DNA of 12,977 bases from CAYXUG01 sp964468655 (GTDB lineage Bacteria > Fidelibacterota > Marinisomatia > Marinisomatales > CAYXUG01), in assembly GCA_964468655.1 (NCBI GenBank), contig CAYXUG010000056.1, positions 1 through 12,977 on the forward strand, given 5' to 3'. Shown here in pieces: positions 1 to 6,875 of this stretch. The stretch's first letter is position 1, and every line of letters starts with the position of its first letter. The notes under the pieces are model-generated. The model did not search any database and had not been told where the DNA came from. It saw only the letters and a program-made list of their open reading frames with translations. Made by a program: the position numbers and the translations under genes.

Positions 1-59
1 TTAAATTACCAATGTGTAAACCATGTCTATCCAAGTGTCAACTTTATCAATATTGGTAC

Positions 60-88
60 TTGAAAATGATTATTTTCAGTTTTAAATT
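60..88 (+). promoter_or_regulatory. Predicted promoter with overlapping Fur-like palindrome
   Basis: TTGAAA (60-65) and TAAATT (83-88) are 17 bp apart and resemble a sigma-70-type promoter. Positions 61-78 read TGAAAATGATTATTTTCA, with 7-bp inverted arms (TGAAAAT/ATTTTCA) around GATT. The site is AT-rich and resembles Fur-family boxes, and it sits inside the promoter spacer where a repressor would block polymerase. The downstream gene encodes a metal-binding domain, so metalloregulation would make sense. The regulator itself is not in the window, and the assignment is by resemblance only. Confidence 0.4.
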
Positions 89-115
89 TGACGGCATGAA
101 ATCCTAGGAGGAAAC

Positions 116-496
116 ATGAAAAAAACACCTGTAATCATATTTGTCATCTTTGGACTTATCATTCTTTTTGCCGGAACCTATTCACCGGAAGATGAGGAAA
201 AAAGTGAAAAATCGGAATCCGCACAGATTGTTGTGTCAGGAATGCGCTGTGTGAATTGTGCAGAAAAAATAGAATCAGCGTTTTCAGAATTTCCCGGAGT
301 AGATTCTTTTGCTGTTGATTTTAAGACCAAACTGGCAAGTGTAACCTTTAATCCCGGTTTAACAACTCTTGAAAAAATTAGTAGTGTGATCACTGAACTT
401 GGATTCGGCGGAACAAATGCGAAATCCTGCTGTATTGAAGCCGTTAAAGATGGGAAGAGCTGCGGCGAGTTGAAATTTAAGGATGAATCAAAATAA
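116..496 (+). CDS. Membrane-anchored heavy-metal-associated (HMA) domain protein
   Basis: This 126-residue protein has a short basic start and one hydrophobic segment (about residues 5-20), either an uncleaved anchor or a signal peptide, then an acidic linker (23-36). An HMA fold follows (about 37-100). Its metal-binding loop is GMRCVNC (residues 42-48), the GMxCxxC signature of MerP, CopZ and the N-terminal domains of metal ATPases. The location suggests a periplasmic or membrane-tethered metal carrier. The C-terminal tail adds three cysteines (C105, C106, C116), which could form a second metal or disulfide site and is not standard for a single-domain HMA protein. The start is supported by AGGAGG six to eleven bases upstream. 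It is monocistronic, with its own terminator. No permease or ATPase partner is visible, so the metal (copper, mercury or other) cannot be assigned. Confidence 0.85.
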   Translation: MKKTPVIIFVIFGLIILFAGTYSPEDEEKSEKSESAQIVVSGMRCVNCAEKIESAFSEFPGVDSFAVDFKTKLASVTFNPGLTTLEKISSVITELGFGGTNAKSCCIEAVKDGKSCGELKFKDESK

Positions 497-525
497 TATT
501 TTCTTCTCATAATTGTGATAATACA

Positions 526-555
526 GGGGTCATTTTTGACCCTTTTTTATTTTTT
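526..555 (+). terminator. Intrinsic terminator after the HMA gene
   Basis: GGGTCA (527-532), loop TTTT, TGACCC (537-542) form a perfect 6-bp hairpin, followed directly by a run of Ts broken only by one A (543-555). It lies 30 bases after the HMA stop codon and separates that gene from the thioesterase promoter. Confidence 0.9.
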
Positions 556-576
556 AATCAAAAGTTAAATTCACTC

Positions 577-606
577 TTGACTTGCAAATATTTCGTTGAG
601 TAAACT
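577..606 (+). promoter_or_regulatory. Predicted promoter for the thioesterase transcript
   Basis: TTGACT (577-582) and TAAACT (601-606) are separated by 18 bp. The predicted start point (about 612-614) coincides with the first base of the long stem at 612-677, so the transcript would begin with that structure. Confidence 0.4.
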
Positions 607-610
607 GTGC

Positions 611-677
611 GGAGCCCCGTTGCTTAGGCGTGCTCTTCAGAGAAAAAGATTTTCTCGAGGGTTTTTCGACGGGGCTC
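611..677 (+). ncRNA. Structured leader or small RNA element, unassigned
   Basis: An outer stem pairs 612-622 with 667-677 (GAGCCCCGTTG with CGACGGGGCTC, one G-U pair). An inner hairpin is GAGAAAA (640-646), loop AGA, TTTTCTC (650-656). Between them CTCTT (633-637) can pair with GAGGG (657-661) through G-U pairs, giving a rod of three stacked helices. No T-tract follows, so it is not an intrinsic terminator. It lies at the predicted 5' end of the thioesterase mRNA, 43 bases before the start codon. It does not match a riboswitch I recognise. An inserted palindromic repeat is the main alternative. Confidence 0.4.
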
Positions 678-720
678 ACTTCTTATCCTGTAATATTGTC
701 TTTTAATTGGAGGAAATCCG

Positions 721-1116
721 ATGAATAAAGTAACCGCCCGCTACAGTGAACTTGTTATGCCGAACGATTTGAATAATATCGGTACACTTTTCGGTGGAAA
801 GATGATTTCATGGATGGACATTGCCGCCGGCAAGGTATCCCGCAGATTTTTGAGGGGAACGGAAGCGGAAGGAGCCGTTACAAAAGCAATTGATCAGGTG
901 GTTTTCTCGGAACCGGTCTATGGGGGAGAATGGGTGAATTTTGATGCGACTGTCCTTTGGGCGGGAAAAACATCCTTTGTCATTGAAGTGAAAGCGTCAG
1001 CGGAAAGTATGGATGGAAACGAGCGGGAGGTGTGCGAGGCGAAATTTACGTTTGTAGCGGTGGAAAAAGGGGAGAAGGGGAATTGGGTAAAAGTGAAACA
1101 CGGTAAGACGGTTTAA
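721..1116 (+). CDS. Acyl-CoA thioesterase, hot-dog fold (YciA/BACH type)
   Basis: This 131-residue protein has the length of a single hot-dog acyl-CoA hydrolase. The N-terminal motif PNDLNNIGTLFGGKMISWMD (residues 14-33) is the family signature: N-x-x-GTLFGG followed by the central helix, with the conserved Asn and Asp expected at the active site. The family hydrolyses acyl-CoA thioesters to free acid and CoA in the cytoplasm, usually as a hexamer or trimer of dimers. Substrate chain length cannot be read from the sequence. The start is fixed by GGAGG at 709-713. The gene has its own predicted promoter and a structured leader, and no operon partners. The next gene converges from the opposite strand. 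Confidence 0.9.
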   Translation: MNKVTARYSELVMPNDLNNIGTLFGGKMISWMDIAAGKVSRRFLRGTEAEGAVTKAIDQVVFSEPVYGGEWVNFDATVLWAGKTSFVIEVKASAESMDGNEREVCEAKFTFVAVEKGEKGNWVKVKHGKTV

Positions 1117-1130
1117 TTCTCATTTCAGAA

Positions 1131-1187
1131 CCACCGTCCATCTACGCTCTGCTATTTATCCAGCGTAGTTTCGTAGATGGACGATGG
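1131..1187. repeat. Long imperfect palindrome between convergent genes
   Basis: The arms at 1131-1146 and 1172-1187 are inverted copies matching at 15 of 16 positions (one C/A mismatch). Inside, CTACGCT (1142-1148) can instead pair with AGCGTAG (1162-1168), so two folds compete. The right side contains GATGGAC twice in tandem (1176-1189). It fills the 81-base gap between two convergent stop codons. It could act as a bidirectional transcription barrier but lacks a T-tract on either strand, so an interspersed repeat is as likely. Confidence 0.6.
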
Positions 1188-1197
1188 ACAAGTCTTT

Positions 1198-4077
1198 TCA
1201 TTTTAGTAAAATCATCTTTTTGGTTATTTGTTTCTGGTGAGTGGTTAACCGGTAAATATAAATCCCGCTTGGAGAATTTTTACTATCCCATATAACATTG
1301 TATGTACCAGTTACAACTCTACCAGCTACCAGTTTTTCAACAGTCCTGCCGTTAATATCGTAAACAGCCAATTCTACATCTGAATCTTCAGGTATATTGA
1401 AACTAATTGTAGTTACAGCATTGAACGGGTTGGGGTAGTTCTGGTGGAGAGTAAATTCCTTCGGAAAAGGATTTGTATCATCAAGCCCGAGGCCAGTGAC
1501 TGTAATATAATTGTTTTTCACCTCGGTATCGGACCATCCGTTATCGCCTGTGGCCGTTAGAGAAACTGAGTAAACTCCCGGTTCAACGTATGTGTGTATT
1601 GGATTTTGTTCATCGCTTGATGACCCATCGCCGAAATCCCACGACCATAAGAATATATCACTATCCTCACCGGCGATTGAGGAATCTGTAAAAGCAACTT
1701 CAAGGGGTGCATCTCCGCTTGTTGGGTCTGCGGTGAATTCAGCATCCGGTAAATACGATTCCCATGTCATATCCAAATCAATGAATACGCCGCCGAATGG
1801 ATCCTCCAGAGTGAAACTACCTAATTCACTGAGTCCCTCTACCAGCCATGAAAGGATGAGAGGACCATCTCCGGGTGACATATCAAGTCCGAATATTCTT
1901 TCATCTGTTGTGCTGGCGATAATTTTCGTAAAGTACCGATCACCTCCCCAAACCAGCGCAGCATCAAAACCGCTCGGAGGTGATGGAGGTGCATACTGGT
2001 CCATTCCTTCGTTGTAATAATTAGTTGCCTCAGGTGAAAAACCGAAGGTTAAAACCCTACTTGCGTTACCACTTGAAACATTTATTGTTACTTCAAATTC
2101 TGAAACGAATGGAGTAACAATGATAATTAGATCATACAGTGGCAAGTCACCAAGAGCAATGCCCATATAACCATTTTCAAATACAAGAATGTGGTAATAT
2201 TTTATTTCTGAATCCATACCACCAACTGAATCTGTCACTGTCAGACTTACATCATAAAGTCCAGGTTCTGTGTATATGTGAACGGGATTCTGTTCTATAC
2301 TAGTGCTGCCGTCACCGAAATCCCATTCCCATGAAATGATTGTACCCATTTCCCATCCGGGAATGGATAAATCGGTAAAGAAAACTTCATGGGGAGCGTC
2401 TCCGGTTGTGGGGAAAGCTGTAAATTCCGCTATTGGGTCCGAATCCGATTCATATACGGTAATGTATTGATTTCTTGCTATTGTATCTGAAAATCCATTT
2501 GCATCCGTTACAGTCAAGGACACCATGAAAGACCCTTCGATTACATATTCGTGTTCCGGGTTCTGATCTGTAGCGGTCATTCCGTCACCGAAGTGCCACT
2601 CCCAGGCAATAATTGTTGTGTCACCCTGAGTTGATTCGTCTGTGAAAGTTACTGTGGCTGTGTCAGTATCAAAACCATCAGTGATGCTGTAAACAAAACT
2701 GTCCGTTCCGGAAAAATCCTCTATGGGTTCGTAAACAAAATCACCATCTGATTCAAAATTGAGTATGCCGTTTGAAACATCGGTGACTAAAGAAGCTGTG
2801 AGAGTTTCTCCATCAAGATCATAGTCATTATCGAGAACGTTACCCGTAATTGTAGTCGCTTCGTTGGCTCCATAGAAATCGTCCACAGCCACGGGGGGAT
2901 TATTTGGTCCTGAAACAGTTATGTAATCTTCCTTGGTCTCCATATCAGAAAATCCGTCTTCATTCCAAATGGTTAATGATACTGTGTAACTTCCTTCGAT
3001 GCTGTAAGTATGGATCGGATTCTGTTCTACACTGGATGAACCATCACCAAACTCCCATGCCCATGATACAATCTCAGAAGATCCCGTTCCAAATGGAGTT
3101 ACTTTAATCCACCACAAAGTCAAATCGGGATCAGTTATAATTATATAATTTTGTTCAGTCATATCAATAATGGTTGATTCTTCAGCTACACTCTCCAGGA
3201 TAAATTGACCATATTCAGCCAATCCTGAATTATCCCATGAGACTGAGATATGATCATTATCTTCATTGAACATTAATATAAGACCCCATATTCTTTCTTC
3301 AACCGTAGGCGCAATAATCTGAGTAAAGTATGATTCGTCCTGCCACAGAAGATAAGGATAAAAAAAACCGAAAGGAGGAGGAGGAGGTGCGTACTCGTCT
3401 AAGCCCATATCGAAGCTATCAGTCGCCAGAGATGAAAATCCTATTGTCAGCGGGTAAGCGGTGATACCGCCGCTTGAAGCGGAGATTTCAAGGTCAAAAT
3501 TTCCAAATGAAGATAGGTCGGTAAAACTCACATCAAGAGGGACATGACCTGTTCTCGGCACTGCGCCAAATTCAGCAGTGACTGGAGGAGGCGGCCATGA
3601 GGTGCCGGAAGGGGTGATAATCAAATCCAAATATGTAAAAGGATACTGGATTTCAACGCTGTCCTGTTGGGTCATGTCAACGTCAATGAAAAATCCATCA
3701 AAAGGATCACGCAGCACCGCCGTGGAACAGAGATAGCCAAGGGCGTCGCTATCCCACCTAACCGTCATTGTGCTATCTTCTGGAGTATTGAGCCAGAGGT
3801 TAATGACTCGCTCCTCTATTGTGCTTTGGAAAATCAGGGTAAGCCACCTCTCACTATCCCAGTAAAGCCGGGATTCGCAATCCCAATTCGGCGCCCCGTG
3901 TGAACCATATTCATCAAACCCTTCGTCATAACCATCTGTTGCATCGGAGTGGAATCCTAATGTGAGATAGTTGGATATTCCGCAGCCCGAAGCTGTAATA
4001 TTCTGTTCCCACTGAAAATCCTGTCCGGAGAGAGGGATAAAAGTCAATATACCCAGCACGATAATTTTTTTATTCAT
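1198..4077 (-). CDS. Secreted multidomain PKD/cadherin-like protein with T9SS sorting domain
   Basis: This 959-residue protein has a signal peptide (1-18), then module copy 1 (about 21-157), a PKD domain split into 167-193 and 333-390 by module copy 2 (about 194-332), and a cadherin-like/tandem-95 region (391-480, with PPVAVDD and VLDNDYD). Its last strand runs into a second PKD (to about 545). PKD 3 (548-632), module copy 3 (about 655-775) and PKD 4 (777-862) follow. The tail (863-959) is a type A T9SS C-terminal domain with LHQNYPNPFN. The PKD cores show WxFGDG (for example WEFGDG 341-346). It is predicted to be exported by Sec and T9SS and to be cell-surface or released; no catalytic domain is visible, so an adhesive or structural role is inferred. 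Its ATG overlaps the upstream paralog's TGA, so translation is probably coupled. Confidence 0.85.
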   Translation of the reverse strand: MNKKIIVLGILTFIPLSGQDFQWEQNITASGCGISNYLTLGFHSDATDGYDEGFDEYGSHGAPNWDCESRLYWDSERWLTLIFQSTIEERVINLWLNTPEDSTMTVRWDSDALGYLCSTAVLRDPFDGFFIDVDMTQQDSVEIQYPFTYLDLIITPSGTSWPPPPVTAEFGAVPRTGHVPLDVSFTDLSSFGNFDLEISASSGGITAYPLTIGFSSLATDSFDMGLDEYAPPPPPFGFFYPYLLWQDESYFTQIIAPTVEERIWGLILMFNEDNDHISVSWDNSGLAEYGQFILESVAEESTIIDMTEQNYIIITDPDLTLWWIKVTPFGTGSSEIVSWAWEFGDGSSSVEQNPIHTYSIEGSYTVSLTIWNEDGFSDMETKEDYITVSGPNNPPVAVDDFYGANEATTITGNVLDNDYDLDGETLTASLVTDVSNGILNFESDGDFVYEPIEDFSGTDSFVYSITDGFDTDTATVTFTDESTQGDTTIIAWEWHFGDGMTATDQNPEHEYVIEGSFMVSLTVTDANGFSDTIARNQYITVYESDSDPIAEFTAFPTTGDAPHEVFFTDLSIPGWEMGTIISWEWDFGDGSTSIEQNPVHIYTEPGLYDVSLTVTDSVGGMDSEIKYYHILVFENGYMGIALGDLPLYDLIIIVTPFVSEFEVTINVSSGNASRVLTFGFSPEATNYYNEGMDQYAPPSPPSGFDAALVWGGDRYFTKIIASTTDERIFGLDMSPGDGPLILSWLVEGLSELGSFTLEDPFGGVFIDLDMTWESYLPDAEFTADPTSGDAPLEVAFTDSSIAGEDSDIFLWSWDFGDGSSSDEQNPIHTYVEPGVYSVSLTATGDNGWSDTEVKNNYITVTGLGLDDTNPFPKEFTLHQNYPNPFNAVTTISFNIPEDSDVELAVYDINGRTVEKLVAGRVVTGTYNVIWDSKNSPSGIYIYRLTTHQKQITKKMILLK

Positions 4078-5264
4078 TTCAACACCACCATCTTTCTGGT
4101 AATTTGTTTCTGATGAGTAATTAACCGGTAAATGTAAACGCCACTAGACACATTCGTTGCATCCCAGTTTACTTCATGGTAACCCGGTTCAAGTTTTTCA
4201 TTGACCAATGTTTCCACCAAACGACCTGAAACATCATAAATTTGTAGAGACGTAGCATGCAACGTCTCTACCGTAATAAAATTGACGGTAGTTACAGCAT
4301 TGAAGGGATTGGGATAATTCTGGTGGAGTGCAAATTCATTCGGAAAAGGATTTGTATCATCAAGACCGATGCCAGTTATTGTGATATAGTTTTCCTTGGT
4401 TTCGGTTGAAGTATAACCGCCCCACTGGGTCTCAACGGTAAGAGAAATGGTGTACGCTCCGGGGAATTCATACGTGTGTTGAGGGGCTTCCTCACTACTT
4501 GTAGTTCCATCCACTAAATCCCAGTACCAGGAACCTATCAGGTAAGGATACGATTCAGTATCGGGTGTGAATGTCACCGTTAGTGGAGCTATTCCACTTT
4601 GAACATCGGCACAGAAATCGATGGATGCGGAGAGACCGGAAGCGGCCACAATCAGGTCCAAATGCGTAAACAGGTCGTTTGTCATGGTGAGAATGGGGTG
4701 ATCAGGGTCTGTCACATCAAGATACCCTGCAAAGTCATCTACCTGATCGGGACTGGAATTCCTCAAGTCTAACTCTACAAACAAGCTGTTGAAGGGATCC
4801 ACAAGAATCGCCTCTGTACAAAGCGTGTCCAGAGCCGGTCTGTCCCAACTCAAGCTGATACTTGCTCCTGTGTTAGGATATTGAAGCGTAAGACCCCACA
4901 CAAGCTGTTCATCTGTACTGCCAAGTATCTGCCTTAGGTACGCATCTCCGCCATACGTGATGTAAAGACAGAACCATTCAGGAAAAATGCAGGCACCGGG
5001 AGGTAGGTAATTATCTAATCCATCATCGTATCCATCCGTGGCATCAGGGTGGAAGCCAAAAGTCGCCTTGCCCGGTATTCCATCAGAAGTCGCAACGATG
5101 CTTTGCGCCCATTGAAAATCCTGCCCGGTGAGGGGCATAGCAAAACACACGACAATTAAAACGGAGTGCAGCAATGAGTTCTGGCGTCTCGGGACAAATT
5201 GTTGCGAAAGATTCCTCTTCCGGTTTTGCATTTGTTTGAAAATGATTATGCTTCGCTCCATCAT
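4074..5264 (-). CDS. Secreted PKD protein with T9SS sorting domain, paralog of the downstream gene
   Basis: This 396-residue protein is built as a short version of its downstream neighbour. It has a hydrophobic signal segment (about 29-47, ending PLTGQ), one copy of the shared module (51-210, with GFHPDATDGYDDGLDNY), one degenerate PKD (213-297, WDLVDG where WDFGDG is usual) and a T9SS type A tail (301-396, HQNYPNPFN). The 28 or so residues before the hydrophobic core are unusually long and basic for a signal peptide. No good Shine-Dalgarno precedes the first ATG, so the real start may be Met12 or Met1. Residues 332-340 (VETLHATSL) are encoded by an inserted palindromic repeat. It is the first gene of the pair and overlaps the next by four bases. 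No enzymatic function is visible. Confidence 0.8.
   Translation of the reverse strand: MMERSIIIFKQMQNRKRNLSQQFVPRRQNSLLHSVLIVVCFAMPLTGQDFQWAQSIVATSDGIPGKATFGFHPDATDGYDDGLDNYLPPGACIFPEWFCLYITYGGDAYLRQILGSTDEQLVWGLTLQYPNTGASISLSWDRPALDTLCTEAILVDPFNSLFVELDLRNSSPDQVDDFAGYLDVTDPDHPILTMTNDLFTHLDLIVAASGLSASIDFCADVQSGIAPLTVTFTPDTESYPYLIGSWYWDLVDGTTSSEEAPQHTYEFPGAYTISLTVETQWGGYTSTETKENYITITGIGLDDTNPFPNEFALHQNYPNPFNAVTTVNFITVETLHATSLQIYDVSGRLVETLVNEKLEPGYHEVNWDATNVSSGVYIYRLITHQKQITRKMVVLK
4244..4271. repeat. 28-bp interspersed palindrome inside a T9SS tail coding region
   Basis: GTAGAGACGT (4244-4253) and ACGTCTCTAC (4262-4271) are perfect inverted arms around AGCATGCA. The whole 28 bp is self-complementary except for one A/A pair. 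From memory it resembles the GTAGAGACG-type palindromes scattered through many bacterial genomes. Here it is read in frame as VETLHATSL and replaces the variable loop between two strands of the sorting domain. Confidence 0.7.
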
Positions 5265-5267
5265 TTC

Positions 5268-5283
5268 CCGAAGGATCCTTCGG
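5268..5283. repeat. 16-bp perfect palindrome beside the T9SS gene start
   Basis: CCGAAGGATCCTTCGG is a perfect palindrome just 3 bases upstream of the annotated ATG of the 396-residue T9SS protein. In RNA it could fold only with a tight loop that would mask initiation there. It may be a repeat fragment, a protein binding site, or a hint that translation starts at a downstream ATG. Confidence 0.45.
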
Positions 5284-5456
5284 ATACTCCAAGTGAGAAA
5301 TTATGAATCTTTCTGAAATTTTTAAGTAAAAACATGTAGATCCCCTCATTTCATCCGAGATGATACTATCATTTCACCTCGTGTAATTTCCTTACTACGA
5401 CTGAAGCAATTTATAGTATAACCATTGCCCATTTTATCCCTTTCACTTATTAAAAA

Positions 5457-5485
5457 AGTATGAGCATTTTTCAGGTAAATGTCAA
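5457..5485 (-). promoter_or_regulatory. Predicted promoter of the T9SS gene pair
   Basis: On the minus strand a perfect TTGACA (5485-5480) is followed after 17 bp by CATACT (5462-5457). It points to the two T9SS genes and leaves a leader of about 190 bases. That leader contains a 6-1-6 palindrome ATGATACTATCAT (5360-5372), which might be an operator. Otherwise nothing recognisable lies in the 259-base gap between glcF and the T9SS genes, and no hairpin terminator for glcF is visible. Confidence 0.45.
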
Positions 5486-5523
5486 GGGAAAAATGGGGGG
5501 GGATAACTGATGTAAATGATTTT

Positions 5524-6819
5524 TTAGATCAAATATTTCTCATCCGTTGAATAAGCGCGATCGAGGAGTTCCATAATATGATATACTTTCATGGGGAGGT
5601 TTCTTTTTTTAATTCCCCACTGCAGCTGCATCTGGCACCCGGGATTAGCGGTGATAACGGTATCAGCACCACTGGCTTCAATGAAGTCCATTTTTCTTTC
5701 CAGAATTTCGAGAGACATCTCCATTTGTGTGAGAGAATAACTTCCAGCGCTTCCGCAGCATTTATCCGCTTCCGGGAGTGGGAGGAGCGTGATTCCGGGA
5801 ATGGATTCAATCAATTGTTTTGGTTCATCACTGATTCCCTGTCCGTGGATGAGATGGCACGGCTCATCGTAGACTATGTTCAGATTCAGCGGCTTTTCCG
5901 GCTGCTTCAAGTCGTGAGATGCCAGGAATTCGGTAACATCTCGGATTTTTGAGACAAAGGTTTCAGCATTCCCGTAATCAGATGAAATTCTGCTATAATT
6001 TTTCAGTTGAGTTCCGCAACCGGCGGAATTGACTAAAATAACATCCACATCCAAATCGTTGAACTGTTGTATATTTTTCTCCGCCAGTGAGCGTGCCATT
6101 TCCGAGTCACCAGCGTGACTGTGAAGCGCACCGCAGCAGAACTGTTCTTTTGGGACTATAACATCCCAGCCATTCCATTGTAGAATCCGGACTGTTGCTT
6201 TATGAACCCCGGCAAACCAGTGGTCCATGACACAGCCGGTGAAAAGAGCGGAGGTACCTCGTTTTTCCCCATCTGCTTTAAAATGTTGCGTTTTTCTTTT
6301 GCCGAATCGCTTCAAGGGTACCTTTGCCAGGGATTGCTGTATCTGACGGATTTTTGATGAAATAACGTACTTTAGAGGCGTTTGGGTTGTCAACCATTGA
6401 CCACCCAGTTTTTGATAACACCAAAGTCCAAATGAAAGTATGGAAAGAAAAAAGTGGGAGGAGATAATCCATTTCAAAAATACTCTTGTTGACAGGGAAA
6501 GTTTATTTTCAGAATAGACAGCAGATCGTGTTTTTTCCATGAGATGCCCAAACTGAACTCCGGAAGGGCAGGCGGTCTCGCAGGCACGGCAGACTAGGCA
6601 GAGGTTGATATGTTCTAAAAAAGAATCTGTCAGTTCAATGTCTCCATTCAGAGCTGAACCCATGAGGTGTAATCGTCCCCGCGGAGAATCCATTTCTTTT
6701 CCGTTAGCGATATAAGTAGGGCAATCCGACAAACAAAATCCGCAGTGGATGCACTCCTGTAGGAGGTGCTTTTCTTCTTCTCCGAATGTTTGATTTAGAG
6801 TATTTTTAATTTCAGTCAT
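5524..6819 (-). CDS. glcF: Glycolate dehydrogenase, iron-sulfur subunit GlcF
   Basis: This 431-residue protein has the domain order and length of GlcF. Two 4Fe-4S motifs come first: C23, C26, C29, C33 (CIHCGFCLSDCP) and C74, C77, C80, C84 (CLVCRACETACP). A linker with a hydrophobic stretch (about 113-135) follows. Two cysteine-rich CCG domains complete it: C196, C228-C229, C268 and C321, C354-C355, C395, as in heterodisulfide reductase and lactate/glycolate oxidase subunits. It is expected to pass electrons from the flavin subunits to the quinone pool at the membrane. Its partners glcE and glcD lie upstream on the same strand, but 898 bases of repeat and endonuclease sequence separate it from glcE. 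The ATG has no strong Shine-Dalgarno, so expression may depend on readthrough from the operon or on a promoter in the island. Confidence 0.93.
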   Translation of the reverse strand: MTEIKNTLNQTFGEEEKHLLQECIHCGFCLSDCPTYIANGKEMDSPRGRLHLMGSALNGDIELTDSFLEHINLCLVCRACETACPSGVQFGHLMEKTRSAVYSENKLSLSTRVFLKWIISSHFFLSILSFGLWCYQKLGGQWLTTQTPLKYVISSKIRQIQQSLAKVPLKRFGKRKTQHFKADGEKRGTSALFTGCVMDHWFAGVHKATVRILQWNGWDVIVPKEQFCCGALHSHAGDSEMARSLAEKNIQQFNDLDVDVILVNSAGCGTQLKNYSRISSDYGNAETFVSKIRDVTEFLASHDLKQPEKPLNLNIVYDEPCHLIHGQGISDEPKQLIESIPGITLLPLPEADKCCGSAGSYSLTQMEMSLEILERKMDFIEASGADTVITANPGCQMQLQWGIKKRNLPMKVYHIMELLDRAYSTDEKYLI

Positions 6820-6875
6820 TTATTATTGGATGTCCGTCGAACCGTCCAGCTATTTGGGATTGTGATTTGATATTT

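Noticed and set aside
1117..1197. Intrinsic terminator for the thioesterase
   Set aside because: A strong hairpin is present (1131-1187), but no T-tract follows on either strand, so it was listed as a repeat instead.
1592..2017. 141-codon plus-strand frame inside the large T9SS gene
   Set aside because: It is antisense to well-conserved PKD and module sequence, with serine/proline-rich shadow composition.
5083..5349. 88-codon minus-strand frame overlapping the start of the 396-residue T9SS protein
   Set aside because: It is out of frame with the signal peptide and the conserved module, which are clearly the coding frame.
5360..5372. ATGATACTATCAT palindrome in the T9SS leader as an operator
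   Set aside because: A 6-1-6 palindrome of A/T-rich sequence is easily found by chance, and it lies about 85 bases downstream of the predicted promoter; noted only in the promoter entry.
5495..5502. Run of eight Gs between glcF and the T9SS promoter
   Set aside because: A phase-variable tract was considered, but it lies upstream of the predicted -35 box and outside any coding frame, and one copy cannot show variability.
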